Source: Nautilus pompilius
Taxonomy: Eukaryota > Mollusca > Cephalopoda > Nautilida > Nautilidae
Assembly (NCBI GenBank): GCA_018389105.1
Contig: JACATO010000999.1
Span: 310,001-374,000, forward strand
Direction: 5' to 3'
DNA: 64,000 nucleotides
Below, piece by piece: positions 1-11,981 of the stretch. The first letter of the stretch is position 1. Each line of letters opens with the position of its first letter. The position numbers and the translations under genes are program-made. The notes under the pieces are model-generated. The model ran no database searches and was not told the DNA's origin. It saw only the letters and a list, made by a program, of their open reading frames with translations.

Positions 1-218
1 TCACATCGAGAAAGTGCGCGCTGTGATCCGCGACCGTCCGTGAAGTTTCCGAAGAAGCCGGCATCTGTAAAAGTTCGTGTCACGTGATTTTAAAAGAAAA
101 GCCGAACATGCATCGTGTAGCCGCAAAATCTGTGGCGCGTCTGCTGACAGATGAACAAAAAGAGAACCGAGTCACAGTCGGTCGGGAGCCCTTTGATCGT
201 TCGAATTACTTTGTTTAA
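1..218 (+). pseudogene. mariner-type transposase N-terminal fragment, cut by the window edge
   Basis: Two adjoining frames read as the helix-turn-helix part of a mariner-type transposase. The first begins HIEKVRAVIRDRP and then meets a stop. The second continues REVSEEAGIC, then HRVAAKSVARLLTDEQKENR, and ends at TTTGTTTAA. The motif 'LLTDEQKENR' just after the second helix-turn-helix is characteristic of mariner and of mariner-derived GVQW3/FLJ37770-like proteins. One frameshift near base 40 separates the halves, and no catalytic domain follows, so this is a dead fragment. The start lies left of the window. It is not the same subfamily as the copies at 7.6 or 31.9 kb, judging by the motif wording. 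Family assignment comes from motif memory, not a search. Confidence 0.75.
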
Positions 219-1796
219 AAAAAAGAGAATTTTTGCCACAACGGTCAAAAAAATCAGCGGAGGGCCGGCTTAATTAAATTCAAATATATTCTTTTTAAAA
301 ATCAATGAATTTTAAACTACTTGGAAATGTGAACTTATCTGTTTTGAAACCGAGATCTACGTTAACTTACGTAGTGGTGTTTTATTTTTCTTTTGTTAAA
401 CGCCCGTCCAGATTACCCGGCAAAGTCTTGCCTCGCAGCCAGTCGCCTACGGCGTGGAAAATCACGGCACTTCAAACGGAGAAGCGCCATTTTGATGACG
501 TTCACTGACGACTTCTTGTAAGCAACTAGGGGCGGTGGTGCAAATTTCTAACTTAGGAAGGTTTCCAGACGATGATGAAAAATATTTCGCTGATACAAAG
601 TTAAAAAAATAAAAATGTTGTGGATTGCACAAGCGGCCTCCAGAAATTTTTTAAAAAATTCCGGTCTTCGAACAGGCTGAGGCTGCTGAATTTGTGAGAA
701 GGAACGTAAAATACCTACACGTGTGTGTATGTGTGCGTGCTACTGTTAATTATGCCCTTAATTATTTATTGATCCATTCTTAGTTATTTATGAGCTAATT
801 CTAATATAGGTTGTGTAACCGGATCCTGAATATAATTAGCTACCTTCGCGTTTATCGCCTGGTCGCGGAATCTGCTCACTGCTCACCCACAGTGGACATC
901 GATCGGTCAACCAGCTCCGAATTCGCTGCCTCCCGATAGGATGTCTGCTGCGGAATACAGATCTAGGAGAAAAGACACCAGCAGGAATGAAAGTATTACT
1001 TCTGTTTGGAAAATCGATGATGAACGAAGTTCTCAGCACTCAGCGACGGCGATCATATAGGTTTCTGCGAAGTAGTCCTAACGCCGCCAGCAGACAAGAA
1101 ATACCTAACCGGCTAAACCCAGCACCACTCCGGCCGACGTCACGTGACAAGCCAACAGTTTACCGGCTGCGATTTATGCGCCAGGGCCAAAGTCGAGATC
1201 TACTAATTATAATTATGATATCGATCTGTTTCAGCGTACGTCAGGGGTTGGCGGAGGGAAGTTTAGGGTGTGTTTGAATATTTTTGGAAATCTGATCAAC
1301 GTCTGCATGTCCATGAACGGAGCTGATTTGCTCCATAAGTGAAAACGCAACTTGCCTGTGTCATTAATTTCAGTAACTGTATACCTTCAGTATTTTCTCA
1401 AACATGCGTGAACGAATGCCAGAACTCTCCTGTCAAGGAGACCGTAAGTTAATTTCGCTCAAGTTATAGATCCGGATGTGCGAAAGCGCTGTATGGAATT
1501 TAAGTGTACGTCAGAGTTGTGCAAAATGCTTTTCTGACTAACCCTGACCTGTTTATATTCCAAAAGAGCCCAGACAGCGAAGAAAATGGCTGTCTCCGAA
1601 ACACCGCTATGGACTGTTTAATTATTTGACACGTGTGTTTGATAATTTGTGATCAGTATCATAAATAATAATATCAATATAGGTTAAAACTGTAGACTCC
1701 AGACCTAATTTGAATAAAAACCTTCGTCTCTGTGACTATTTGATTTTGAAATATGGGCACTAAATTGAATTGGATTCACTGCAAAATTTAACTTAT
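219..1796. other. unassigned sequence, no gene seen
   Basis: Only short open frames occur and none resembles a known domain. No tandem repeat or terminal inverted repeat was recognised. Part of 840-1200 is relatively CpG-rich, but I see no coding evidence. Confidence 0.5.
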
Positions 1797-1803
1797 ATTA
1801 TTA

Positions 1804-1864
<61 letters not shown>
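1797..1864. repeat. (ATT)n microsatellite
   Basis: About 65 bases of nearly uninterrupted ATT/TTA repeat. Similar arrays recur at about 23.1, 28.5 and 42.3 kb. Confidence 0.97.
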
Positions 1865-1871
1865 TAATCTT

Positions 1872-1902
1872 TTAAATATATAATATATATATATATATAT
1901 TA
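1872..1902. repeat. (AT)n microsatellite
   Basis: Alternating AT tract immediately after the ATT array, with one interruption. Confidence 0.9.
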
Positions 1903-2715
1903 AGAACTGTGGTAAAATTATTGTAGTTTTAGTTTAATCTCGTATTTTAGTGCAGATTTTTCGTTTATTTCACTTTTATTCTTATTAGTATTTCTGCTTC
2001 TCTACCTCATTCTCTGGTTTGGTTATTATATTTTAAATTAAACTTCGAGTAAATTCCTTTCAATTTTTCAATTTCCGTTTTGAATCGAAAGACCTAAGTT
2101 TTCGCAGCAATTTTGCAAAATTTACGTAGTGAATGTGTCTTATAAATTTTGCCATACCCTGTGCAGACCAATTATGAATTATTATAATTATTCCTTCAGG
2201 AATTATAATTTATTTACTGTTAACTCGATCAAGCCGGATGCAATTCGCCGAAGCGAACTGCTACGAGAATGGGAATCAAGGAAGACCAAAGGATTGTGGG
2301 AGAAATCGAATAAGCAACCAACTTGTGGTCCAGCCTGAGTTCCACCGTCATCCGATATAAGCGTGAAGGAAGGGTTGGGGGTGGGTGAAAACGCGCCTTT
2401 TACTTTTAACGATTAAATTAGAAAGCCAGGGGTCGTTGCTTGGAGTTTTAAACTAGCGCCAAACAAAAATGACGTCGACAAATGGCCGCCAAATTTTTTG
2501 TGAAGAGAAAGAAGGAAAAATAGTTATCGATACCAGAATAACGATGGTTTCATGGAATGATAGTAACAAAATAAACATGTATTCGTTAAAAACGTGAATG
2601 AAAACTTTAATGGAATTGGTATGAAGGTATATATTAGTGAAAATATCTTTAAAGTATTTATTTTTTAATATTTTCCATTTTAGGTTTATTATATTATTAT
2701 ATATAAGAAGAGGAA
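1903..2715. other. unassigned A/T-rich sequence
   Basis: Short open frames only. Nothing recognised. Confidence 0.45.
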
Positions 2716-2740
2716 GTGTGTGTGGTGTGTGTGTGTGTGG

Positions 2741-2771
<31 letters not shown>

Positions 2772-2773
2772 TA
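2716..2773. repeat. (GT)n microsatellite with GGT interruptions
   Basis: GT dinucleotide tract broken by single extra G bases. It leads directly into a purine-rich tract, forming a compound repeat. Confidence 0.95.
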
Positions 2774-3058
2774 ACAGAGATGTGGGGAGAGAGATGGAGA
2801 ATGGAGAGGGTAGAGAATGAAGAAGAGAGAGAGATGGAGAGAAGGGATGGAGAGAAGGAAAGAGAAAGAGGGAGAGATGGAGAGAGAGGGATTGGAGAGA
2901 GAGGAATAAGAAAGAGAGAGGGTGGAGAGAGGGAAAGACCGAGGGAGAGATGGAGAGAGAGGAATGAAGAAAGAGAGAGAGATGGAGAGAGGGAAAGAGA
3001 AAGAGGGAGAGATGGAGAGAGGGGCATGGAGAGAGGGAAAGAGAAAGAGGAAGAGATT
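2774..3058. repeat. purine-rich GA minisatellite
   Basis: About 285 bases of almost pure purine on the + strand, built from imperfect repeats of GAGAGATGGAGAGAGGGAAA type. Open frames across it (Arg/Glu-rich on +, Ser/Leu-rich on -) exist only because GA repeats lack stop codons, so I do not call them genes. Confidence 0.95.
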
Positions 3059-3828
3059 TCCTTTTAATCTCGCAACTAACTTTTGTGAAACGAGGACACG
3101 AATTACTACACAAAGGCATAATTTCCTCTCGTAAAGTCGATTAGATTATGGCATTAACAACTCTAAACAACCTGGCAGTTTGTCAGTGTCGCCTGCGTGG
3201 CGCTTCACTTACCATAAAATTTACTTTACTCGCAGTCTTTATTTAGATTCTACCCGGAAATTTTCGATTCATAATTTTATCCATTCTAGAAACTCTTTCT
3301 TTCCGTTCTCATGTTACCGCTGCGCTTCCCAGCGTGGGTTTATCTTTGCCGTACGTGAGCGCGTCGATGCATCTGAACCATCTTGGGCCGAAGCGGCTTC
3401 AGCAGATAGTTTTAGCCTTAGCCGATCAATATCCATGACGACTTCCAAGCCGTCCATTAACTTACCACCGTCTTCTTTGGTTCCGGATTTTCTCAGCGAA
3501 CGCCCACCGTATTCGGTGTCTCACTGCAACCGAAGAAGCTTCCGCACTCTTTCCTCTTTCGCGTTTAATTGGTGGCGCTCGCTCTGAAATACTATCCAGA
3601 CAGACCCCTCCATTTTATCCTCGCGCTGCTAAATATGATCCTCTACAGTCTACGTTATTACCCCCCCCCCACAACCCGGTTCTTTTGCTAACCGTGCAAC
3701 CCCAGATATGTCAGCATGGTTCTGATGAAGGAAACAAACCCTGGCATTTATTGTCCTGACAGTAAAAACGAGTAAAATCCATCCTTACACGAAATTTACC
3801 GCAGTTGCGGGAAAAGATGGTTGGCTTC

Positions 3829-3831
<3 letters not shown>
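3059..3831. other. unassigned sequence
   Basis: An open frame of about 135 codons (3180-3587, +) lacks an ATG start and any recognisable domain, so it is probably chance. Nothing else seen. Confidence 0.45.

Positions 3832-3878
<47 letters not shown>
3832..3878. repeat. (CT)n microsatellite
   Basis: About 23 uninterrupted CT units. Confidence 0.97.
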
Positions 3879-3879
<1 letters not shown>

Positions 3880-4627
3880 GCTCTTATTTTCTATAAAACA
3901 GTAAGAGTCATGTAATTAAATCTATTTTAATTTATAAAAGGATTCTTTCTTTCGGACAGTGTATAATTGCAAACGTTAGTATGCAATTAAAGATAAGATT
4001 ATATCTTAAGTCTCTTATTTTTGGAACATTTTGAGACTCTTTGTTTAGTATTTTACGGGAATCCTGAGAAGAATATCATTATTCAGCCGGATTTAACGCT
4101 ATAAATTTACAGCGGCAGACAGAATCTTCGCTTGTTTGTCAGTTATTTTAGTCTTTTTTAAAAAAAGGAAACAGGAACAAATATTTCGATTTAGGTTCGT
4201 AATAGGCTGGAAATAAACTCATCGAGGTGATGCGTCGCAGAGATAATTCAATCAAATGTAAGGAGCCTTCATTGGCCCGACGCTTGGTTTAGTTGAAGGG
4301 TGGATTGTTCTCGCGGAGATAGCAGCCGTTCGAGGGAAGAGCTGAACTACGAAGTCTTTTTTCTTTTTATCTTTTTTGACAAGAGAACGCTTATCACCGG
4401 AGGAGACAATCGCGGCGTGACTAAATTGGTTGGTGTTTATCGTTGTGCCGAAGTGGTACAATGAATTATTCATTGTGGAAGAAGAGGTCGTCGGAATATT
4501 ATATTAGGATTTTTTTTTTGTATTTTTGTTTACATCAGAGTAGCTCGGAGGAGAAGCTGGGCAATTTAAATCGATCGAACTGGCGCATATTTACTCACCT
4601 GCTTCGTGTGGCAGTTGGCTTCGTTGA
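3879..4627. other. unassigned sequence
   Basis: No domain, repeat or terminal inverted repeat recognised. Short A/T-rich and T-rich stretches only. Confidence 0.45.
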
Positions 4628-5311
4628 ATGAGAAGACTTCACTCTATATACTTCTCTCTTGCTCTCTTCTCGCCCGACAGAAGAGAGAGAGTCATTAATA
4701 TTGACAAGCCTTTTTATTTTAGTGCGTGGGCTAGAATAGAGCTCCAGGTAACTGGCGAGCCGACCCCCTTCTTTGTTCTCCTCCCAGTGACACGCCATCT
4801 GGGTGTTTACCAACGAAACCAGGTCAAGCCCTCATTGAAAGAGCAGACGACACTGTTTAAGGGGTACGCCGTTCATCCGGATTTAATGCGTTTATTAACG
4901 CACACAGAGAGTATTTGCAGGAAGCATGGGGCAAGGTTTTGTATCGCGGTGTTGGGTAAATATTTACTCTCTGGTAAACACCGACGCCCGGACATTATTC
5001 GACATGAAGACTTTCTCGACCTTGCGCAGGCAGACTGCTTTTTACCTACATCATTGTTATCCCGAGGCGACGTTTTTCGGTATCAGTGTCACGTCAGTGG
5101 ATTTCCTCCCGTACCTTTTGTCGTTTTGATCAAACCAGACGGCCCACCGCCGCCTCCTAAACCGACCTATGGTTTTGTTTCGGTCATTTATTTAAACCCC
5201 ATATACAGTAGATTCATTGATCTCTGTGAGTGGTCTATAGCCTCTTTACGGTCCAGATCATCCATCACTGTATCGGCTGTACGCTTGGGGGACATTGTCG
5301 TGTTGGAGTAA
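4628..5311 (+). other. long open frame, probably chance
   Basis: This is the longest ATG-started frame in the window: 227 codons, starting at ATG 4628. The predicted product begins MRRLHSIYFSLALFSP and has a short proline run (PPPPP) near residue 175. I recognise no domain. Its last 30 or so codons run antisense through the Tc1-like relic that begins near 5215, so at least the C-terminus is not a genuine coding end. Upstream codons could still belong to a real exon, but nothing seen requires it. I favour a chance frame. Confidence 0.15.
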
Positions 5312-5610
5312 TTCCCGGCCGGAGTGCGAGTTCTTCCTGAGAGAATGGGACGTGATGAGTGAGAACCTGGATCTACTTGTTGGCGGTCACTGCGCCTAAA
5401 CTCCCGCCAACCTTGGTCCACTCTCGCGCTTTACTGTATCCGTTGTCACAGGACTGTTCTTCCCGGTCTCTCTTCGAACAAACCGACGCTGATTACTTCC
5501 AAACAGCTCAACCCCGGACTCAATAGTAAAGAACACCTTCTTCCTTGATCGGTCATCCGACTGTTTAGTTTTCAAACATGAGATGCGATTTTATCACGTG
5601 GTATTTGTAT
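5215..5610 (-). pseudogene. Tc1-like transposase relic, internally deleted
   Basis: On the minus strand this reads as damaged Tc1-family transposase sequence. It matches the longer relic at 56.0-57.1 kb piece by piece: CCTCTTTACGGTCCAGAT occurs exactly at 5241-5258 and 56261-56278, and TCTTCGAACAAAC is shared near 5470 and 56511. After about 5560 the match jumps to the region near 57093 of the longer copy (GAAATGCGATT against GAGATGCGATT), so the N-terminal part, roughly 500 bases, is missing here. The catalytic core is frameshifted throughout. It cannot encode an active enzyme. Family assignment rests on its relation to the 56 kb copy, whose end reads SQSPDMN followed by WNNIPESYIDNL. Confidence 0.7.
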
Positions 5611-6872
5611 TTCCTCTGGTTCCATCATCACACGCGGTACTGTATATGTGGCCGATAAAATACTTCAAGTATAAATAACGACGTTTCGATGCAAATGCTC
5701 TTCCGTGACAGAATTTCGAAAGTAAACACTCTGCTTCCATGTTTAGGCTTTCTAACAATCATGTTAACATACGTGACTGCATGCACCAGTAAGCTGGTTT
5801 ATATTCGAAGTATGAACTTTGTGGAGTGCTGTTAGTATCAAAGTACAGTGCTAAAAATATGAAACTGTAGTTTTAATTGCCGCTTTAAATAGTAAGAATT
5901 ATCTCCCTTAATACCTTTCACTCCGGGTAGTTTAACTGAAGCAAGAGAGATGGAGAATGACGATAAATCTGCACCCTCAAAGAAAACAGCAGATTTGTCG
6001 GAATTTCTTCGTGGTCGAGAGCAACCGCTATCTACCCCTCCCCCCGTCAAAGCGCATCTAAACATCTAAATTGAGAAGGGGCTGTTGTTAACAATTTAAG
6101 ATTCCACCGAAATCCGCGATATGGAGCTGAGACCACGCAATCGGAGCAAATCGGGATGTAGAGAGACTGCCGACGCCCGCCTCATAGCAAGCAGTTGTCG
6201 GACTCTCGTATCAGGAGTTGGCGAAGAATTGCCGCTAACCTTTTCCCAGACTTGTCAGGAACAAACAAAAGATACAGTTATTCGGTTTTAAGTAAACAAT
6301 ATTCCGATGAGAGGTGACTCGGCGCTCGAAGGCAGCTCAAAGTCAAACCGTTCTAAGACGGACATGTCCAAAACGTGGCCTCTCATCGAGTTGGTCGTAT
6401 TGCTTCATTAGATGACGTTCTCATACTGTTAACTTAATAACCCGGATGTTCGACCCAAGCTGGTTCAGTCGGATACACTGCGACACTGCGAAATGCAACG
6501 GTACTGCCAGTGATGTGCGGTATCTACTGTTTTATAATACATTTTTGTTCAAACGTTCGTTGTTTCCGTGAATGCTGATATTAAAAATTAATTAACTTAA
6601 TAACAGTCAGTATATAAGGAATACACAACGGCATTGTTAATCAGTAAAAGACTACTAATATTAAACTCTGTTTGGGCCATAAAATCTACTTAGCTGTATG
6701 TATCAATATTCTATTAATAATATACATTTATTTGTATATGATACATTCTTTTAATCAGTGTCAGCCATATTTTTCCAGCTTGTACTTGTTTGCGTGAGGC
6801 ATAAAATACATTTCCAGTTGGACCTGAATAAAAATATTTTGAAAAAATATCACATACACAACATAAACAGGC
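5611..6872. other. unassigned sequence
   Basis: No domain or repeat recognised. Open frames are short. Confidence 0.45.
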
Positions 6873-7299
6873 AGAAGAGCGAGAGATGAGAGAGAGGAGA
6901 GAGGGAGATGAGGTGATGACGAGAGAGAGAGATGAGGAGAGAGAGAGAGGAGAGAGTGATGAGGCGCGAGAGAGGATGAGGAGGAGAGGAGAGACGAGAG
7001 GAGAGGAGAGTGATGAGGAGAGAGAGAGAGAGAGGAGAGAGGAAGAGAGATGAGGAGAGAGGAAGATCGAGGGGAGAGAGGAGGAAGCGAGAGGGAGGAG
7101 GAGGAGAGATGGTGGGAGAGAGAGAGAGAGGAGAGAGAGGAGATGAGGAGAGAGAAGGAGGAGGAAGAGAGAGGAGAGAGAGATGGAGAGAGGAGAGAGA
7201 GATGAGGCGAGGAGAGAGAGAGAGATGGAGGGAGAGGAGAGAGAGGAAGGAGAGAGAGAGAGATGATGGAGAGAGAGAGAGAGCTGGAGAGAAGAGATG

Positions 7300-7333
<34 letters not shown>

Positions 7334-7334
7334 G
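6873..7334. repeat. purine-rich GA/GATGAG minisatellite
   Basis: About 460 bases dominated by GAGAGA with GATGAG and GGAGGA variants on the + strand. The complementary CT strand is open in several frames for 180-220 codons (Ser/Leu-only products). I treat those frames as artefacts of the repeat, not genes. Confidence 0.95.
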
Positions 7335-7632
7335 ACCCTCCCAACACTTTCGAAACACGCACCAACAGAAAAAAAATAAAAACAAATTTCACCTAAGCCC
7401 TGAGGCCGATGTTCCCTCGCTGTCTGTCAGCACCTTGTTTTCTGTGGCTAACCCACGTTTTCCAGATTCACTCCAGGGGCTTGTTTTTCAGCAAGAAAAT
7501 GACGAAGCGTAATCTTTTCCACATCCATTACCGTTCTGCTGCTGCTGCTTAACATCTAAAAACGACGGAATGTCTCTTCCCAATCGTAGGGAAATTATTT
7601 TAAAATACAACGATGATGAATAATAGCCATCA
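7335..7632. other. unassigned sequence between repeat and mariner
   Basis: Short unique stretch with no recognised content, including a small CTG run near 7540. Confidence 0.4.
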
Positions 7633-7663
7633 TCAGGTTGTTGCAAAAGTTTGGCCGTTTTTT
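7633..7663. repeat. terminal inverted repeat of the 7.6 kb mariner (transposase 3' side)
   Basis: About 31 bases, partly matching the inverted copy at 8884-8914 (22 of 31 by eye). Confidence 0.8.
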
Positions 7664-7689
7664 TTTTATTATTATTACGGCCATGAGGC

Positions 7690-8726
7690 TTCAGATCGCC
7701 GATGAACGTGAAGTTTATTAACCAAACTAAGTTCCGTTACGATCGACACACTCCGGACAACGAGGTACAAGGGCATTTATACCATTTGGAAAAAACATCT
7801 GGGTTTCTGGAGTCGATGAACTGTTGGAAGGCAGCTTCAATTGCTGCTTGGTTGGAGGAGGATTTCACACAAAGGAAGCTGTCGAGGTGTTTGGAAAGGT
7901 GGTAGTCTGTGGGAGAAAGGTGTGGTGAATGGACTGGGTGAGGGAGAACTCCGTGCCCCAACCTGTTCAGTTTCTGAAGAGTCACGAGGACGGCCATTGT
8001 CGTGGAGCAGCACTGGGCCTCTTCGATTCACCAATGCCGGCTGTCGTTGGGAGAGTTTCTGATGGACACCGTTTAATTCACGACAGGACCTTTTAGCTGT
8101 GAAGGTTCCACCAGGTTGCAAGAAGTTAAAATGGATGACACCAGCTGCACTCCACCAGACAGTGACCATGACCTTCTTTGGGTGGAGGCTGGGTTTTGGA
8201 ATGTGGTTAGCCGCCTTCTCTCTGTCGAGCCACTGCGCTGATCGTTTGCGATTGTCGTAAAAGATCCATTTTCCATCACACGTAATGATTCGGCCAAAAA
8301 TGGGTCGTTTTTGTTTCTCATGACGAGAGAAGAGCAGATCTCCAATTGACGATTTTGTTGTTGTTCATTCAACTCGTGAGGCGTCCACCTGTCAAGCCTT
8401 TTCACCTGGCCGATTACGTCAAGATGCCGCGAAACAGTTGCAGTGCTGACATCAAGCTCTCCAGTAATTTCTAGCACTGTTTTTCTTGGATTGGCTTCAA
8501 CTGAAGCTTTCAGACGGTCATCATCACAGCTGGAAGGACGTCAGCTACGTTCCTCATCTTCGAGACTCACATCTCCTGATCGAAAATCTAAAAAATATCG
8601 TCGTAACGTGCGCTCATCTGCTGTGTCCTCGCCCCACGCCTGCTTGATGTCACGAGTTGCTTCGCTCGCTTTGTGGCTTTGTTTGTACTCGTGAAGCAAA
8701 ATGGTACGGAAAAATTTTCTATCCAT
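7690..8726 (-). pseudogene. mariner transposase (Hsmar-type), frameshifted
   Basis: Read on the minus strand from ATG at 8726, the product starts MDRKFFRTILLHEYKQSHKA and continues through helix-turn-helix text (RTLRRYFLDFRSGD, SLEDEERS, then VSTATVSRHLDVIGQVK and WTPHELNEQQ). The catalytic domain follows in pieces: TCDGKWIFYDNRK (first Asp; family text is CDEKW), VMVTVWWSAAGVIHFNFL, LLHDNGRP (second Asp) and SPTDYHLSKHLDSFL (third Asp, in PTDYH). All three DDD residues survive, but at least three frameshifts separate the blocks, so no active protein is possible. Full length for the family is about 340 residues, and all blocks are present in order. Mariner transposases cut and paste DNA at TA sites. 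Confidence 0.9.
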
Positions 8727-8883
8727 GCTTCACTCAGAACCCTGAAACGAATATCCATTTTATGATTTTAAAAAGGTAGGTTTTGCATAATGTATGCCAA
8801 AGCACACGCTACAAGACAATATATAACTAATCTAGATACACCTTCACAAGCTGGAAAAAATGAACCCCAAATTAACATAGTAT

Positions 8884-8914
8884 AAAAACCGATAAAACAT
8901 TTGTGACGACCTAA
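8884..8914. repeat. terminal inverted repeat of the 7.6 kb mariner (transposase 5' side)
   Basis: Inverted partner of 7633-7663, followed by the target dinucleotide TA at 8915. Confidence 0.8.
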
Positions 8915-9047
8915 TACGTTTGAACGGTGAACGACCCGGATGTAGAATGGAAGGCTCTTCCTAATTTCTTTTCACTAGAGAATTCAGGGGAGATAACGAG
9001 TTATGAGAAGCAGCTATAGTGGGCTATAGTGTTGTCTGCTTGCGAGA

Positions 9048-9242
9048 AAAGAGAGAGAGAGAGAGAGATGATGATGATGATGATTGTGATGATATCAATA
9101 CAGAGAGGGAGCAGGAGAGATAGAGAGATAATGATGATGATGAAGTCAGTACAGAGAGTGAGAAAGAAAGATAATGATGATGATGTGATGATGATGTTGA
9201 TGATGATGATGATGATGTCGTTAGTACAGAGAGGGAGCGCTT
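9048..9242. repeat. GATGAT/GA compound repeat with TCAGTACAGAGAG units
   Basis: Three loose copies of a unit made of (GAT)n, then GTCAGTACAGAGAG or a variant, then GA-rich sequence. The TCAGTACAGAGAG core also appears in the arrays at 13.3, 37.2 and 48.6 kb. Open frames here (Met/Asp-rich) are repeat artefacts. Confidence 0.85.
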
Positions 9243-10968
9243 TCTAGAAATACTTTTTTACTACGCTGTAACTCTCTCTAATATTCCGCTAGTAAAATGC
9301 AAGATGCTGGTATTTCTTCGTTGAGATCTAGGTTATAATAATAGGCTTATAATTGAAAGCCAATCTAACAATACAATAAGAGCCCGAGGGGGCGCACCCA
9401 TTCCCTTAGCTGGTCTAGAGCCCTACACGAGGAGAAGCAAGCACCCTTACCGCCTTTGAACAGGTAACTTTCCTTTTCATTCTCCTCATATCACATCACG
9501 TGGGGACGAACGTCGCTGAATTTCAACGCGAATTACTTGTTTGCTCGGGACCGGCGCGTGCCTAACTCACGATCATCTTCCACACTCGGTCTTCCTCCAA
9601 ACGCTCAGCTCACTGACTCGCGGGCTGCGCAACTTGAAAGAGGCGATTCGGCTCCGTGAAGGCAAAAAAAAATGTATTAGCTTTTGACTGTATTCCAAAT
9701 ATCCATTCTATAACAGACCGCGCCTCTTTGAGCATTCACTTGCGCTAAACTTGTCCGACTCGTCTTCACGAGCCGATTCCACTAATTCTCTATGAAATCC
9801 ATGCATTAACTAATTTTAGGTCTGCAGATCTCTCTAAGACTGGTAACATATTTTAAAAGTGTTTTTCTTCTAAATTTGCTTCGGTTTTAGTTCCAAGTTC
9901 GTCTATTCCTCCACCGCCCGCCCCCCCCAGGTATTTTCGAACATCGCCGTAAGACGTGCCTTCGCGTTGGGTGATCTCCGCCCTCTACGGAGACCGAGTG
10001 TCTCACGGTTATTACTACACGAGCCATGTAATCACCCTGAGCGAGCGCACAACAGCCGACCTTCTATGAGGTCCAAATTTTAATTTCTCTGCGCATAGGG
10101 TTTTCTAGATGTCGAAAAGTCTAAGCAGATCGTGCAATGCTGATCGTGATTAGCTAAAGTACAATCTAATTTTTGTTGTTTTTTTTTAAGAATAGCGTAG
10201 ATTATGAATTGTGTTCGGTGCAAATATAGAAGAATCAGAAGAGGCAGACAGGCCGTCGGGAAATATCGGAGCCTTGTTTCTGCTTGCTTACAAGTGGCTA
10301 CATTAAGATAGTTTTTGAAAGGGCTGTAATTAGATTTATACTATATTTAATTACTGCAATGATCCAGTGTTTTAAAACTAAAAGAGGAAGTTATTAATTC
10401 AGTTTTCCAGAACCCTTTCCGGCTGAGCCACGAAAACCGTTTCAGTAACTACTGACGTCGGCCGGCGACGTTCGCCATGCTGTATCATGGCTGCCCTCAC
10501 CGGAAGCTCATGGCGGAGTGTTTCTCGTTGCTCCGCAAAATCGCTGATGAAGATGGAAAAGTGAAATATTGATTTCCCGCTGCTAATAATAATAGCCTGG
10601 TCCACCGGTACTAAGCAGTGCCAATAAAGGTTTTATAATCCACGTCTCTAAAGACAACATCAAAAGAAACATAAAGTGAAAGAAATGAGGGGCAAAAAAA
10701 TGTTTACTGCGATTTTATTTATGATACTTCCTATTATTTCCGCCGAGGTCGGACCAAATGGTCGCGAGTGGAATTCATTATAGACGTTCTTCGGGAAAGT
10801 AAATTTTCTAATCAAAGGAACTTCCTGGAGTTAAGCTTTTGATTTAAATGACGTCGCCAATACGGTGTGTTTGCCTCGGCGTACAAACTCGTGTAAAAAT
10901 ATATTTGGGAGAATGAATTGATTTACTGAAAGAAAAAACAACAACAGTTCAATACGGTTGTAGTAGTG

Positions 10969-10970
<2 letters not shown>
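9243..10970. other. unassigned sequence
   Basis: No domain, terminal inverted repeat or tandem array recognised. A C-rich tract lies near 9920. Confidence 0.45.

Positions 10971-11022
<52 letters not shown>
10971..11022. repeat. (CT)n microsatellite
   Basis: About 26 CT units without interruption. Confidence 0.97.
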
Positions 11023-11025
<3 letters not shown>

Positions 11026-11981
11026 AACCGCATCATAACCGGTAATAATATATGTTAAAGCTGTACGCACTTTTGTGTACTATTAATATTTGTGTAAAAT
11101 AAGATGCTTTTGAATCGCTTAATTAAAAAAAAAATTATATCACATCACCAAAACAAACATAAAACGGCAAGCACTCCATTCAATAGCGAAAATTTAGTTA
11201 AAATAGCATAGGGGAATCAACCAGACATCTAACATCCTGGAGCAGATTGATCAATACTGGTTTGGACAACCAGGCTGTGTTAGCCAACTCCTAGGTTAGA
11301 AGGACTTCCAGTCCAAATTCTATTAATCATTGCCATGTCGCTAGTCCCTTCGGGTCTTAGATGTTTATGGTACTGTAACTATTCAGTCCCATCGTGACAC
11401 GACAAGTTTGGCGGATTCTTGTATAGCGCACTGGTGCGTGTTCTGAACCGTACCGTTAGTGATGCAGCTGAACGTTGGAAATTGTCGGAGAGTTTGCGCT
11501 GTCAACTTTATTCCTGAATTTATCTGCCAAATCGGTCCGGTGACGTCATTTAACATCGCCAAACTTTCATATCTTTCTCGAGGCGGTCAGAGAATAGGTA
11601 TAGAAGAAAAAAAAGTTGGCGAGGCAAAGCTTTTACACGTTTAAAATCTAGTCAAAGGTTTAGAATTTAGGTTTTCTTTAAACCATTAGTTTTACTGATT
11701 GCTTTAAATTTTATCGGTTGTCAATACAAATAGAACAATGTCCTCAAACGTGAATAAAATTCAGACGGGTAAATCTATTTTAAATGGTTTCACGAACACC
11801 ATTACAGCAGCACCCAGCCATGTTAATTCTGTTATCCCAATAAATGAATGTACCACACGTAAATTCGTAGAGTCCAGTGTGATCACGTGTCTGCTGAACG
11901 TTTAGATGGGAGGATAATCATCGTGCACCCATACCAAAAACAGCCGGATCAACAGTATTCGTATGTTTACCCGAGGGTTTG
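11023..11981. other. unassigned sequence
   Basis: Short open frames only; nothing recognised. Confidence 0.45.

Larger units (their letters stand above)
7633..8914 (-). mobile_element. full-length, inactive Hsmar-type mariner
   Basis: A 1,282-base unit bounded by terminal inverted repeats. The left end TCAGGTTGTTGCAAAAGTTT (7633 on) pairs with the reverse complement of the right end, TTAGGTCGTCACAAATGTTT (8914 inward); by hand, 22 of 31 positions match. A TA follows the right end at 8915-8916. The expected TA before the left end has become CA. Both ends resemble Hsmar-type termini (TTAGGTTGGTGCAAAAGT), and the length fits that family. The minus strand carries a broken transposase. Diverged ends and several frameshifts suggest an old insertion. 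Confidence 0.88.

Noticed and set aside
2689..3134. Long open frames on both strands over GA/GT repeats
   Set aside because: Products consist only of Arg/Glu/Gly or Ser/Leu/Pro runs; the frames are open because GA/CT repeats contain no stop codons. The same holds at 6.71-7.40, 39.25-39.72 and 29.7-29.9 kb.
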